Shown: positions 27,968 to 37,530, counted from the stretch's first letter. The stretch is DNA of 64,000 bases from Amycolatopsis mongoliensis (GCF_030285665.1 NZ_CP127295.1:6262001-6326000), one strand, 5' to 3'. Made by a program: numbers and translations. Notes: generated by a model from the sequence alone, not told the origin.

Positions 27968-28783
27968 TCACCGATGCCCGGAGTGGATCGGACCGGGCTC
28001 CCAGCGGAACGTCAGGGCAATGATCACGATGGCGGCCAGGCTCCAGGCGCCCACGGTCAGCATCGCCGAGGTCGGCATGGGCCACGACTGCGCCGTGGGC
28101 AGGAAGGCGGCTTCCATGGCCCGGGTGACCGGAGCCACGGGTAGGGCCGAGGCGACATCGTGGAGCCACTGCGGGGCGTGGGCCGAGGAAAAGAACACGT
28201 CGGAGATGAACGCGAGGGGGAGCATCGTGCCGTACGCGACCGGCAACGCGGTCTCACTCTTGGGCACCACCGCGACCACGGCCAGTCCGAGCAGGAAGAA
28301 ACTGACCGCGCCGAGGCATCCGACACCGGCCAGGTAGCCGATCGTCCGGGCCGTGACGGTCACGTGGAAAGCGGTGACCGCCAGCGTCACGATCACCGCC
28401 ACCGCCACGGCGGACGTCACGAACGTGCTGCCCAGCCGCCCGGCCAGATAGCACCACGTGGGCAGCGGCGTGCCGCGCAGCCGTTTGAGCACGCCTTCCT
28501 CACGTGCCAGGACCACCCCGGTGACGGTGTTGACGTAGCAGGTGTTGAGCAGGCTGAACGCGGCCACGGCGGGTGCGAGGAACTGTGCGTAGTGCAGGCC
28601 CGCCGGCATCGCGGTCGCCGCGTCCGGGGTGAGCAGGTTCAGGCAGACCAGCAACAGCAGCGGGATGACGAGGGCGATGAAGAACCCCATCGGGTTTCGC
28701 ACCAGGAGCAGCAGCTGGTACCGGATCTGACCGAGCGCCAGCAGGACGGACGCCCTGGGCCGGGCGTGTTCGTCAACGCGCAT
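27968..28783 (-). CDS. ABC-2 type exporter permease
   Basis: 271 residues with six hydrophobic helices and the ABC-2 pattern of DrrB-like daunorubicin-exporter permeases (REEGVLKRLRGTPLPTW before helix 3). Its start overlaps the ATPase stop by 11 bases, so the two are translated together. Likely exports a hydrophobic compound or lipid; substrate unknown. Confidence 0.88.
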   Translation of the reverse strand: MRVDEHARPRASVLLALGQIRYQLLLLVRNPMGFFIALVIPLLLLVCLNLLTPDAATAMPAGLHYAQFLAPAVAAFSLLNTCYVNTVTGVVLAREEGVLKRLRGTPLPTWCYLAGRLGSTFVTSAVAVAVIVTLAVTAFHVTVTARTIGYLAGVGCLGAVSFFLLGLAVVAVVPKSETALPVAYGTMLPLAFISDVFFSSAHAPQWLHDVASALPVAPVTRAMEAAFLPTAQSWPMPTSAMLTVGAWSLAAIVIIALTFRWEPGPIHSGHR

Positions 28784-29732
28784 CGCTGCCTCCGGACGGG
28801 GTGGTCGCGTCGTCGGTGAGCTGGAGGTACGCGTCCTCGAGGGACGGCTGCGTGACGGTGAGGCCGCTCAGGTCCCGATGCTGGCCCACCGCCCAGGAGG
28901 TGAGGGTGAGCAGGGCTTCGGTGGGCCGGTCCGTGCGCAGCAGGAGCCGGTCGTCGTGCCGCTCGGGTGGGTGCCACGGCCCGTCCGGCAACCGTGCCGC
29001 GTCCCAGGGCTGGAAGCTGATCACGGTGTCGGCGATGTCACGCCGGCCCAGGGCGCTGGGCGTGGATTCGGCGATGAGCCGTCCGCTGCTCACCACGCCG
29101 ACCCGGTCGGCGAGGCGTTGCACCTCGTCGAGGTAGTGCGAGGTCAGCAGAACCGTCGTGCCCTCGCCGCGCAGTTCGTCGATCATCTCCCACGCGCTGC
29201 GCCGGGCCGTGGGGTCGAATCCGGTGGTCGGTTCGTCGAGGAAGACCAGCTCGGGGTCGCCGATCAGGGCGAGGGCCAGGTCCAGGCGGCGCAGCTGGCC
29301 GCCCGACAGCGTCCGGGCCCGGGCCTTGCGCTTGTCCGCCAGCCCGACGCGGTCGATCGTGTCCCCGACGTCCTTCGGGTGGGCGTAGAGGTCGCTGTAG
29401 AACTTGACGAGCTCGCCGACGGTCAGCTCGCCGTCCAGCCCGCCGGACTGAAGCACGATCCCGACCCGTCCGCGCCACCGGCGACCGCCGTGCGCCGGGT
29501 CGACGCCCAGCACCCGGACCGATCCCGCGGTGCGGCGGCGATGTCCTTCCAGGATCTCGACCGTGGTGGTCTTGCCGGCCCCGTTCGGCCCGAGCAGTGC
29601 GTAGATCTCGCCGCGTCGCACGTGGAAGCTCAGGTCGTCCACCGCACGCTGGTGGCCGTAGTCCATGCGCAGGTGTCCGACCACGATCGCCGGCTCGGTC
29701 TGTTGTCGTGTGGTGTTCACCGTGTCGACCAT
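28773..29732 (-). CDS. ABC exporter ATPase (DrrA-like)
   Basis: About 319 residues. Walker A LLGPNGAGKTTTVEILEG, signature LSGGQLRRLDLA, Walker B LVFLDEPTTGFDP, switch His TSHYLDE, then a C-terminal domain typical of DrrA-type drug exporters. Start is uncertain: ATG 29732 has GAGGAG only three bases away; ATG 29750 in the same frame is possible. Partner of the ABC-2 permease downstream. Confidence 0.88.
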   Translation of the reverse strand: MVDTVNTTRQQTEPAIVVGHLRMDYGHQRAVDDLSFHVRRGEIYALLGPNGAGKTTTVEILEGHRRRTAGSVRVLGVDPAHGGRRWRGRVGIVLQSGGLDGELTVGELVKFYSDLYAHPKDVGDTIDRVGLADKRKARARTLSGGQLRRLDLALALIGDPELVFLDEPTTGFDPTARRSAWEMIDELRGEGTTVLLTSHYLDEVQRLADRVGVVSSGRLIAESTPSALGRRDIADTVISFQPWDAARLPDGPWHPPERHDDRLLLRTDRPTEALLTLTSWAVGQHRDLSGLTVTQPSLEDAYLQLTDDATTPSGGSDAR

Positions 29733-30024
29733 CGTCTCCTCGCAGGTCATGTCCGGCGCTTCGAAGCCGACGCTAGGGCGGGCGTTCGCGGCGAGGTAGA
29801 GCCATTGGCCACCACAATGCGGTCCATAGATCCCTTGGCCATCCACAGCGGAAGGAGTTCGGCCGGGAGCGAGAGCGGGTGTTCACCGGGTTCCGGCGTC
29901 CCGGGGGTCGTCGCGTTGTGCCGCGACGAGCAGCGTCGACGTCCTGGCGCGCGGGTCGGCGGTGAGTACCTCGGGGTCGTCCGGCGGAGACGGGGATTCC
30001 GATCGCGAGGCCGACGTGGGAGTG

Positions 30025-30444
30025 CTACGTCCAGAGGGCGCGCATCTCCCGCACGAACCGGCCACGGTCGCCCGCGGCCAGCGCCGCGGCCCGGCTCGGA
30101 TACACGTCGAGGACCGCCCGCAGCTTCGTCGCGTCCAGCACACTGGCCGGCCTCGAGTTCTCCCGCACCACCAGGCGGAACCCGATGCCTTTGCCCGTGG
30201 CATGAGCATGAGCGGCGTGCAGTGCCCGGAGCCCGCTCGCCGACACCGACCTGACCGCGGTCAGGTCGACGACCACCGTCTCCGGCGCCGATTCACGGTC
30301 CAGTACCAACGCGACCTCACGCGCGAGGAGCAGAACGGTCCCGTCATCCAGTTCACCCACCAGGTCCAAAACCACGACCTGCGGATTTCCGCGCGATCGG
30401 GCGACGGTCAACCGCCTTGATTCCTGTTCGCCTGGCCACACCAC
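30025..30444 (-). CDS. STAS domain protein (anti-anti-sigma-like)
   Basis: 139 residues. VVVLDLVGELDDGTVLLLA starts the STAS fold; the regulatory loop is VDLTAVRSVSASGLRAL, where the Ser before Gly is the usual phosphorylation position in SpoIIAA/RsbV. GTG start with GAGGAG upstream. No cognate anti-sigma kinase gene is nearby. Confidence 0.8.
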   Translation of the reverse strand: MVWPGEQESRRLTVARSRGNPQVVVLDLVGELDDGTVLLLAREVALVLDRESAPETVVVDLTAVRSVSASGLRALHAAHAHATGKGIGFRLVVRENSRPASVLDATKLRAVLDVYPSRAAALAAGDRGRFVREMRALWT

Positions 30445-30901
30445 GATGCTCTCCTCATCGCTGCAGGTATCGGGTCAGCGGCTGGTGATCGAACCAGTCC
30501 GCCAGCCTAGAAGTTCGCAGTCCGCCACCGCAATGACGCGACCAGCTCAATCGGAGGACTACCCCGACCCGGAGATCTCCGATCTCGACGGCCGCGACCG
30601 CCGGAATCAAAAGTTCTTCACGTTCCCCGTCGAATTTCCACGGGTCCTGCGGCGGTCACGGCCATTTCTTTCGGGGGAGCGGGTCCGCGGCTCGATCATT
30701 GCACGTGTGATCTCTCGTATTCACGGCTCAGCGTGGCCGGGGGCCCGCAATGCGCCGACGCCGCGGCCGAACTGGGCCACCTCCGCCGTGCCGACCGGCT
30801 GCCCGGCGACGCGTTCACCGATTGAGGGGCCCGGGGCGACGATCCGGTGTCCGTTGCGGGATGCTGGAATCAAAGGAGGCGGCGCGCGAAAGTAGGGATC
30901 G
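30445..30901. other. Intergenic region, no intact gene
   Basis: 457 bases between divergent genes. One frame ends with a protein-like stretch (about 30745-30826, AAAELGHLRRADRLPGDAF) before a stop, possibly the tail of a lost gene; nothing upstream of it is open. The part from 30600 to 30720 is AT-richer and may contain promoters. Confidence 0.35.
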
Positions 30902-31606
30902 GTGGACGGTCAACGCCGTGACCGGCTGTGGCGGCTCGTCACGAGCCGAGCCGACGGGCAGCACAGGTTCTCCGGCTGGGCCGGCGCGGTGTGCGATGCT
31001 GCCCTCGCCGAGGTCGACGTCGACGCTGCCGCCATCACCGTGCACCCCCGTCCGCAACGACCGGAGCTCGTGGCCGCTACCGGCCGCTGGGCCGAGCGAC
31101 TGGAGGAAGCCCAGTACACCGTCGGCGAAGGCCCGGGAGCCGAAGCGTTCGGCACCGGCGGCCCGGTCCTGGTGGCCGACGTCACCCGCGAAACAGCCCG
31201 CTGGCCGGGCTTCGCCGATGCCGCCGCGGAGGCCGGGGTGACCGCGGTGTTCGCGTTCCCCCTGCAGGTCGGCGCGGTCCGGCTCGGCACCTTGACCCTG
31301 TACCGCCGTACTCCCGGCGAGCTGTCACCCGACGAACTGGCGAACCTCGCGGTCCTCGCCGAACTGGCCGTCACCGCCGCGCTGACCGACAGCATCATCG
31401 GCACGGACATGTGGGCCGGCGAAGCCTCCGCGGGGCACTACGACGACGTGCACGTCGCCGCGGGCATGCTCGCTGCCCGGCTCAACATCAGCATCGACGA
31501 CGCCTATCTGCGCCTGCGGGCCCACTCGTTCAGCCACCACCAGTCGCTGATCGAGGTGGCACGCGAAGTTCTGGCCCGCCGGCTCCGCCTGGACTCCGCC
31601 GACTGA
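30902..31606 (+). CDS. GAF-ANTAR regulator, copy A of a tandem pair
   Basis: 234 residues: GAF about 15-160, ANTAR about 180-230 (HVAAGMLAARLNISIDDAYLRLRAH). Starts MDGQRRDRLWRLV, nearly the same as the protein at 32945 (MDRKRRDRLWRSV), and the two share about half their residues along the whole length, so they are recent duplicates. The ANTAR helix lacks the usual Gln-Ala-Lys-Gly and has VAAGMLAARL instead. Confidence 0.85.
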   Translation: MDGQRRDRLWRLVTSRADGQHRFSGWAGAVCDAALAEVDVDAAAITVHPRPQRPELVAATGRWAERLEEAQYTVGEGPGAEAFGTGGPVLVADVTRETARWPGFADAAAEAGVTAVFAFPLQVGAVRLGTLTLYRRTPGELSPDELANLAVLAELAVTAALTDSIIGTDMWAGEASAGHYDDVHVAAGMLAARLNISIDDAYLRLRAHSFSHHQSLIEVAREVLARRLRLDSAD

Positions 31607-31658
31607 CCCGGGGATCACCGGTCGGGCGCGCCCCGAATCCCGGTCGTATGCTGACTCG

Positions 31659-32393
31659 GTGACGACCGCGCAGGATGAGTTCAGCTACATCGTCGCCGCG
31701 CTCACCTCGCGGCTGGCGGCACACCACGACGGGCTGACGATCGTCCATGCGGTCATCGAGGCGTGCGGCACGGTGCTGTCGTCGAGCGAGGTCGGCCTGC
31801 TGATGGTCGATCCCCGAGGCGGCTACGAGGTGATCGCCGCGTCGGACGAGCGCGCCCGGTTCATCGAGCTCGTCCAAATCCAGGCCGAGCAAGGGCCCTG
31901 CCTCGACGCCGTCAGCACCAATGCCGTGGTCGCGGCGCCGGACCTCACCGCCGAGGTCGGTCGTTGGCCGGCCTTCACGGCCGCTGTCATCGGAGCCGGA
32001 TTCGTCGCGGCCTACGCGTTTCCCTTGCGGCTGCACGACCGTGCAGTCGGCGCCCTCAACGTGTTCTACCGGGGGCCGGCCGAGCTTTCCCCGGTGCTTC
32101 AGCGCCGCGGCCAGGCCCTGGCCGATCTGGCTGTTCTGGGACTCACCCAGGAACGGGAAGAGCGCCGCATCGAACGCCTGGTCGAGCAGACGCTGACCAC
32201 GCTCAACGACCGCGTGCACGTGAGCCAGGCCGTCGGGATCGTGGCCGGCGCGCTCGACGTGGAACCGGACGTCGCCCGCGAGTGGCTGGTCGCCCACAGC
32301 GCCCGCACCGGGCGCCCTTTGCGTGCGCTGGCCGAGGATCTCACCAACGGGACACTGGCGCCTGCCGCCGTCAGGGCGGCGTGCACGTCCTGA
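31659..32393 (+). CDS. GAF-ANTAR regulator
   Basis: 244 residues. The GAF domain begins at about residue 25 (HDGLTIVHAVIEACGTVL) with GPCLDAV in the ligand-pocket region. ANTAR is LNDRVHVSQAVGIVAGALDV and what follows. It sits 52 bases after copy A and before the stand-alone ANTAR gene, all on the plus strand, so these probably form one transcript. It is less like copies A and B than they are to each other. Confidence 0.85.
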   Translation: MTTAQDEFSYIVAALTSRLAAHHDGLTIVHAVIEACGTVLSSSEVGLLMVDPRGGYEVIAASDERARFIELVQIQAEQGPCLDAVSTNAVVAAPDLTAEVGRWPAFTAAVIGAGFVAAYAFPLRLHDRAVGALNVFYRGPAELSPVLQRRGQALADLAVLGLTQEREERRIERLVEQTLTTLNDRVHVSQAVGIVAGALDVEPDVAREWLVAHSARTGRPLRALAEDLTNGTLAPAAVRAACTS

Positions 32394-32485
32394 CGGCGGC
32401 GGCTTCGCCTGCCTCGACCGGTGGACGACGTGCGAGGCGCGTAGCGTGACTTGTGCTGTACGCCGCTCACCGCCAAGGAGCGCCC

Positions 32486-32752
32486 ATGAACAGCGCCGCA
32501 CTCCCCTCAGACGGGCGAGAAGGCCGGGAGGCTGCCGCACACCGCCTTTTGAAGCGGTTGAATCAGCGCGCCCGCCTCAATATCGGGGTGGGCATACTGC
32601 AGGTTCGATACGCCTGCGACAGACAGGAAGCCACCGACAGGCTCTGCCGCGGCCACGACCTCGCCGGCCAGAACACCTTGGCCGACCTGGCGATCGCGGC
32701 CACTGACGCCGACGCTGACCACCGCGCCGACCCGGACGCCGAATGGGATTGA
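32486..32752 (+). CDS. Stand-alone ANTAR-like protein
   Basis: 88 residues from ATG 32486 with AAGGAG upstream. The protein is essentially one ANTAR three-helix unit (RLNQRARLNIGVGILQVRY, then QEATDRLCRGHD and LADLAIAAT) with an acidic tail. No sensor domain. It could bind the same RNA hairpins as its neighbours and compete or dimerise with them (inference). Confidence 0.7.
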   Translation: MNSAALPSDGREGREAAAHRLLKRLNQRARLNIGVGILQVRYACDRQEATDRLCRGHDLAGQNTLADLAIAATDADADHRADPDAEWD

Positions 32753-32944
32753 CCCGTCCGGCCGAATCAGGGGTCACCCGTTCCGGCACCGGACCGATGC
32801 CGACCTCAGGAATGTTCGCCCGGCTGCCGCGGTAAGCAGTTCGGATGCATCGTAAACTGCTGAGTCCGACGACCGTTGCCGCGCGATAGTGGAACCGGCG
32901 GAACCGCGCGTTCGATCGGCTGGGCGAGCACGGAGGTGCGGCCA

Positions 32945-33646
32945 ATGGACCGAAAACGCCGTGATCGGCTGTGGCGATCGGTCACCGACCTGGTCGATCT
33001 GCATCGGTGTTTTTCCGGCTGGGCCGGTGTGGTGTGTCGGGTCGCCGTGGCCGAGACCGGCGTCGATGCCGCCGCGATCTCGATCCGCACCCGCGCGCGG
33101 GAGTTCGCCACGGCCAGCGATGCCTGGGCCGAGTCGCTGGAGGCCGCGCAACACTCGGCCGGCGACGGCCCGGGGACGGAAGCGCACAATGCGGGTAGCC
33201 CCGTGCTGGTCAGTGATTTCGCGGGTGAGGGGTACCGGTGGCCCGGCTTCGCCGATGCCGTGGCCGGACACGGCCTCGGCGCCGTCTTCGCCTTTCCTTT
33301 GCGGGCCGGCGGAGCGCGGCTCGGCGCTCTCGGCCTGTACCGACGCAGCCCGGGCGGGCTGGCTGCGGCCGAGCTGGCGGATGCGGCCGTCTTGACGGAA
33401 CTGGCCACCGCGGCGTCGCTGACCGACAGCCACGATGGCGCGCCCAATTGGGCCACCGAAGACTTGGACAGCCACAACGACGACGTCCATGTCGCCACCG
33501 GCGTGCTGGCCGCCCGACTGAAGATCAGCGTCGAAGCCGCCCTCACGCGGCTACGCGCCCACGCGTTCAGCCACCGCCGCCCACTGCCGGACGTCGCGCA
33601 CGACATCGTCGAGCACCGGCTGCACCCGGATTCTGTCCGCGAGTGA
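32945..33646 (+). CDS. GAF-ANTAR regulator, copy B of a tandem pair
   Basis: 233 residues from ATG 32945 with GGAGG nine bases upstream; the longer upstream frame lacks a ribosome site. GAF about 15-160, ANTAR about 180-230 (HVATGVLAARLKISVEAAL). Paralog of copy A at 30902. The pair brackets the other GAF-ANTAR gene and the solo ANTAR gene. Confidence 0.85.
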   Translation: MDRKRRDRLWRSVTDLVDLHRCFSGWAGVVCRVAVAETGVDAAAISIRTRAREFATASDAWAESLEAAQHSAGDGPGTEAHNAGSPVLVSDFAGEGYRWPGFADAVAGHGLGAVFAFPLRAGGARLGALGLYRRSPGGLAAAELADAAVLTELATAASLTDSHDGAPNWATEDLDSHNDDVHVATGVLAARLKISVEAALTRLRAHAFSHRRPLPDVAHDIVEHRLHPDSVRE

Positions 33647-34129
33647 CCCTACGTCGGGATTTCCTCCCCCGCCGCCACACTTCGAGGAAGCGCCGCGATC
33701 ACGTCGGCCGGGAACCGGTCAGCCGCTCCGGCTGTCTTTTCGGGTGCGACGTCAGCTGACGATCATCGTCTTGTCGGGTGTGCCGCGGACAAGCGACCGA
33801 GGAAAGAACGACGACATGGCCTCCCTGCCCGGCTCCGCCCCGGAGAAGGGTGTCCACGTGTCGGTCCGGGGCCGGGGTGCTTCCTGACGGTCTCGGTGGC
33901 TGTTCGGGACAGCGCCACGACGGCGCCGAAGCTTTCAGCTCGGAGACGCAGACGGCTACCGGGTGTCGGGAGGGGAGAAGGGGGAAGTGAGCCGGAAGCG
34001 GGGGTGGCGGGCCGCCGAGCCGTGGAGGCTTTCTCGGCGGCCTCGCCGGGAACGCCGCCGAGCGGCGCGGTCTGACGGGCTTTGCCGTGCCGGCGCGGGT
34101 TGCGGCCGGCGACAGGAGACCGGTGCATG
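33647..34129. other. Gene-free stretch
   Basis: 483 bases. Open frames exist on both strands but give low-complexity, Arg/Pro-rich translations typical of shadows. No recognisable protein, RNA or repeat seen. Confidence 0.4.
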
Positions 34130-34780
34130 TCATCGCCGGGCCATCTCGGCCTCGCGCCTGGTCAGCAACCCGGGCACTTGAGATTCGTCCACCTCACTGA
34201 AATCGGTGTACCAGGCGCCGAGGGATGTCATCTCGACCAGTGGCAGGGTGCAGATGGTTTGGTCGACGCCCCGGGAGAGCGAACGCAGGACCTCCAGCGG
34301 CGCGACCGGTACGGCGAGGATGATCCGGCCTGCCTGCCGGGCCCGCAGCACCCGGACGGCGGCTCGTGCGGTGGCGCCGGTCACGATGCCGTCGTCCACC
34401 AGGACCACGGGCCGGCCGGCGACCGGGAGCGGGCGGTGGCCGGGGTGATAGCGCGCCGCGCGCTGGACGAGGTCGGCCTTGGCCGACCTCGCCGCCTGGC
34501 GGAACGCGGCCGGTGTGATCCGCAGAGCCCGGATGATCCGCTGGTTCCGCACCACGACGTCCTGTTCTCCGATGGCGCCGATGGCCGCTCCCGGGAAGCC
34601 GGGGGCGCGGATCTTGTGCACCAGCAGCACGTCCAAGGGAGCAACCAGGGCGTCGGCGATCTGGCGGGCGACAATCACACCGCCGGGGGAGAGGCCGACC
34701 ACGATCGGGTCGTGCCCGCACAGGTAGTGCAGCCGCGATGCGAGAATTCGGCCGGCTTCCCGTCTGTCGCGGAACCGCAT
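34130..34780 (-). CDS. Phosphoribosyltransferase family protein
   Basis: 216 residues. The PRPP-binding loop is VVLVDDGIVTGATARAAV. The N-terminal part (VVGLSPGGVIVARQIADAL and LLVHKIRAPG) matches the stand-alone PRTase group often found in actinobacterial dormancy (DosR) regulons beside universal stress proteins. Biochemical role of the group is unclear. Confidence 0.82.
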   Translation of the reverse strand: MRFRDRREAGRILASRLHYLCGHDPIVVGLSPGGVIVARQIADALVAPLDVLLVHKIRAPGFPGAAIGAIGEQDVVVRNQRIIRALRITPAAFRQAARSAKADLVQRAARYHPGHRPLPVAGRPVVLVDDGIVTGATARAAVRVLRARQAGRIILAVPVAPLEVLRSLSRGVDQTICTLPLVEMTSLGAWYTDFSEVDESQVPGLLTRREAEMARR

Positions 34781-35001
34781 GGCTTGTCTCCCAAAGTAGA
34801 TCGCCCTGTCAACCTGCCCGAGGCGGTTGATGCTCGCGAGGGCTGGAGGTCACCGTCCTCGGTGGCACAAGCCCCTTCCGGCCCCCGGGGGAGCAGCCCA
34901 CGGGAAACCGGACGAACGCCCGGATGTGGTGGCGCACCAAGCACGTGGCCGCGCGGGCCGCGCGCTACGGGGTGGGCGGGGACGGCCCGCCGGTGTTGTT
35001 C

Positions 35002-35178
35002 CTACCGTGTCGCAGTGGTGGCCTCGGCGCGGTGCCGGCGGCAAGTGGTGCACACCCTGGTCTGGCCGATCGTGGTGCCGTCGTCTGTGACCAGCCGGGC
35101 GACGTACCGGGTCGGTGTGCCGCATGCTTCGCAGGGGATCGGTTCGGTGTCCTGGCTGATGAGTACGCGGTTCGGCAT
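35002..35178 (-). CDS. Small zinc-ribbon protein
   Basis: 58 residues from ATG 35178 with AGGAG six bases upstream. Two CxxC pairs (CEACGTPT and CTTCRRHR) separated by about 25 residues form a zinc-ribbon pattern. Middle part RYVARLVTDDGTTIGQ. The small size and clean ribosome site support it. Function unknown. Confidence 0.65.
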   Translation of the reverse strand: MPNRVLISQDTEPIPCEACGTPTRYVARLVTDDGTTIGQTRVCTTCRRHRAEATTATR

Positions 35179-35584
35179 GGCGTCTCCTGGCAATTCGGTG
35201 GTCTCGCCCGCTGGGTGCTACCGGCTTGCGTGCGGAATGGCGAAGGTCGGGCGGGTGTGGATGGGTGACTGCGTCGGTGTCGGTCACCTGTGATCGGGCG
35301 TTGGCCGTCTGCGGGCCGTCAGCGATGTCGGGTGGCTGCGCGAAACGTCTTCGCCGATTCGACGGTTCCGTCCCGGGCGTGGTGACGTGGTTGGCTTCGC
35401 GTCAGCTGCCGTGCGGACGGTCCCACGCTCGTCGACCACACTGCTACCGAGTCGTGCCGGGCGGCAAACCGACACGGAGCTCTCTGGTCGATCGCCGGGG
35501 TCTCGGGCGATTTGCGCCGGACGAGTGATCCGTCGTCTGCCTCCGTGGACACCGGCAGTCGCGGTCGACACGCGCCCGATGGCG
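35179..35584. other. Gene-free stretch
   Basis: 406 bases. No convincing coding frame, repeat or hairpin seen; the part next to 35178 should contain the zinc-ribbon gene promoter. Confidence 0.4.
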
Positions 35585-36073
35585 TCAAGCTCCTCGGGGC
35601 GCGCCCCTCTCCCCTCGGGTCGAGACGGCGCTTCGGGTGGCATCGCCGGGCGAGTCGCTGCCTTTCCGCTGCCGGTGGGGCTCGGGTAGCACGTCGTGCA
35701 GGGTGCCGTGGACGCTGAGCAGCTGGTCCGCGCCGGTCAGGTGGAGGGGACGCCAGGTGGCTCGCGATGACGCGACGACGAGCAGGCGCGTCGCGTCTCC
35801 CGTCAGGGCTTGGGCGGCGAGGAGGACCAAGATTCCGGCGCCCGACAGAAAACTGGTCGAGGTGAGGTCCACGATCAGCAACGGCGGCTCTTGCCGGATC
35901 GCTTCGGCGAGCGCTGTGCTGAGCATGTCGGTGCTCAGCAGGTCGATGTCGCCGGTGGCGGTGAGCACCGTGGCGGCGGGTAGGTGTTCCGTCCGGAGCC
36001 GGAGCGGCGAGGTGTCTCCGGGCAGGGTGTTCGCCGGATGGTGAGCGCGGTTTCCGGGCTGGTTCACGATCAA
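35585..36073 (-). CDS. STAS domain protein (anti-anti-sigma-like)
   Basis: 162 residues. STAS core residues about 25-125: TVLTATGDIDLLST, then LLIVDLTSTSFLSGAGILVLLAA, where FLSGAG takes the place of the usual D/S-S-x-G loop. C-terminal 40 residues are basic and variable. GATGGAGCAAC-like upstream sequence is weak, so the start is less certain. Second STAS protein of the island. Confidence 0.8.
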   Translation of the reverse strand: MIVNQPGNRAHHPANTLPGDTSPLRLRTEHLPAATVLTATGDIDLLSTDMLSTALAEAIRQEPPLLIVDLTSTSFLSGAGILVLLAAQALTGDATRLLVVASSRATWRPLHLTGADQLLSVHGTLHDVLPEPHRQRKGSDSPGDATRSAVSTRGERGAPRGA

Positions 36074-36616
36074 CTCCTGAGCAGACTGAATCCGCGATGG
36101 GGAACGTGGTCAGCGGTCGATGGTGATCGTCGCGAGTGCGGGGTCCGGGCCCTCTCGGCGTGGGTGGTTTCACCGTGACGTTCTTCAGCAGCGCCCGCGT
36201 TCGACGCCGTGTCCGAGGCGGGGTGCAGCAGGGTGCGCAGCACACCGTCGGTGGCGGACTTGCCGGCCACGGTCGGGCCGGGAAACCGGAGGCTCTGGCC
36301 GAGGCACCCGAGAAGGTGACCACCGGCGCGGTCGCGTTCCGCGGCGCGTCGGAGGTGACTTTCCGGCTGGTGGACACGCGGTTTCCCCTCCCTCGGTGGC
36401 AATCTTCGCCGTTGCTGTGATCCCGGCGTTGCGGCCGGGCCCGAGGTCATCGATCACGGGACTTCGGGGTCGCTCGACGCGGAACAGGTTCGGTCTTGAT
36501 CGACTTTCCCGGGGGCCTTCGGTCCTGGGGAGCGGACATGGTCAGCGGTGACATCGCAACGTGGGCCGACGACATGGTCGGCGCGCTGAAGGTCACGAGG
36601 GCGCGGGTTCGCACCA
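36074..36616. other. Gene-free stretch with one DevR-like motif
   Basis: 543 bases. At 36511-36530 the sequence GGGGGCCTTCGGTCCTGGGG resembles the DevR/DosR-like motif at 24158. A 33-codon frame (36538-36639, ATG preceded by GGGGAG) follows but overlaps the next gene and is not recognisable. A longer plus-strand frame at 36136-36420 is not recognised either. Confidence 0.35.
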
Positions 36617-37096
36617 TCACGGCCGCGGTGAAGGGCTGAGGCCTGGTACCCCGGCTTGCGAAGAGAACGTGATCTCGTGGTGTGGCGCGCGCTGATGTGG
36701 AATCTGCGCGGAGTCGGTGATTTCGTGCGCGGTGAGGCGGGCGATGACGATTCGCACGCCATGGTCGAAGCTGTCTGCGAATCTCCGTTGCGCGCGGGGC
36801 AGCCGGTGCGGCTGGTCCGCCGGGGTCAGGGGGCGTGCCAATCCGTTCGCGGCCATCATCCAGGTTCCGTGGCCGGCGGTCTCGTAGGTGGCGGTGATCG
36901 CGACCGGTTTTCCGGCGGCGAGCTCGGCCAGTGCGCGCTCGCGGCCCGATGGCGCGAGCAGGTCACCGTCGTCGAGCACGAGGCACGCAAGGAGAATGGG
37001 CTCGGCCCCGTCGATGGACGCTCGAATACACCGGTAGCGCGTCGACGACCTGACCAGTTCCACGCATTCACGGTGCGAAAGTCTCCCTCTCGACAT
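36617..37096 (-). CDS. Pyridoxamine 5'-phosphate oxidase-like split-barrel protein
   Basis: 159 residues. The opening [20 protein letters not shown], the strand [15 protein letters not shown] and [14 protein letters not shown] follow the small flavin/F420 split-barrel family typical of actinobacterial stress regulons. GGAGGG before the ATG. Two AGTCC-type half-sites lie 41-66 bases upstream, suggesting DevR/DosR-like control. Cofactor not determinable from sequence. Confidence 0.75.
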   Translation of the reverse strand: MSRGRLSHRECVELVRSSTRYRCIRASIDGAEPILLACLVLDDGDLLAPSGRERALAELAAGKPVAITATYETAGHGTWMMAANGLARPLTPADQPHRLPRAQRRFADSFDHGVRIVIARLTAHEITDSAQIPHQRAPHHEITFSSQAGVPGLSPSPRP

Positions 37097-37136
37097 GGTT
37101 CCCTCCTTCGCCCGGCTGGTTCCCGCACGTTAGGAA

Positions 37137-37162
37137 GGACTTTTGCCGCGGGACTAGAGGCT
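37137..37162 (-). promoter_or_regulatory. Tandem DevR/DosR-like half-sites
   Basis: On the minus strand the stretch contains CTAGTCCC and AAAAGTCC about 14 bases apart, both matching the AGTCCC half of the DosR box. They lie just upstream of the split-barrel gene at 36617-37096. Resemblance only. Confidence 0.4.
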
Positions 37163-37237
37163 AAGGTCATCGCTGACTCCGACGCCCTGCTGATCTCCGG
37201 CACCGGAGGCATCGAGCTGTGTCTGCCGGACAGCGCG

Positions 37238-37500
37238 ACGGCGATCGCCAACGACACGCTCTACGGCCTGGGCGCGGGCGTGTGGACCCGCGACGGCAAC
37301 CGCGCCTACCGGATGGGGCGGCGGATCAAGGCCGGTCGCGTGTGGACGAACTGCTACCACCGGTACCCGGCGGGTGCGGCGTTCGGCGGCTACAGAACTC
37401 CGGGATCGGGCGGGAGAACCACCGGATGATGCTTGACCGTTGCAGCCAGACCAGGAGCCTGCTGGTCAGCTACCGCAGCGCACCGCTCGGCCTGCTCCAG
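37238..37500 (+). pseudogene. C-terminal aldehyde dehydrogenase remnant with frameshift
   Basis: In one frame [19 protein letters not shown], then [24 protein letters not shown], is the well-known C-terminal part of NAD aldehyde dehydrogenases. At about 37392 the frame changes: the continuation [14 protein letters not shown], then LLVSY and PLG, lies in the next frame. One base is missing in the TACA(A)GAAC context. The N-terminal ~400 residues, including the catalytic Cys, are absent. The start of homology is abrupt at 37238, suggesting a recombination junction. Confidence 0.8.
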
Positions 37501-37530
37501 TGTCGCGCGTCCGGGGTTCGTCGACCGGGG

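Noticed and set aside
33699..34133. Minus-strand frame of 144 codons
   Set aside because: Low-complexity translation without motif; looks like a GC-bias artefact.
34850..35287. Minus-strand frame of 145 codons
   Set aside because: Arg/His/Pro-rich shadow of the small zinc-ribbon gene; no ribosome site.
36538..36639. 33-codon frame with GGGGAG upstream
   Set aside because: It overlaps the split-barrel gene end, has no recognisable motif, and could arise by chance.
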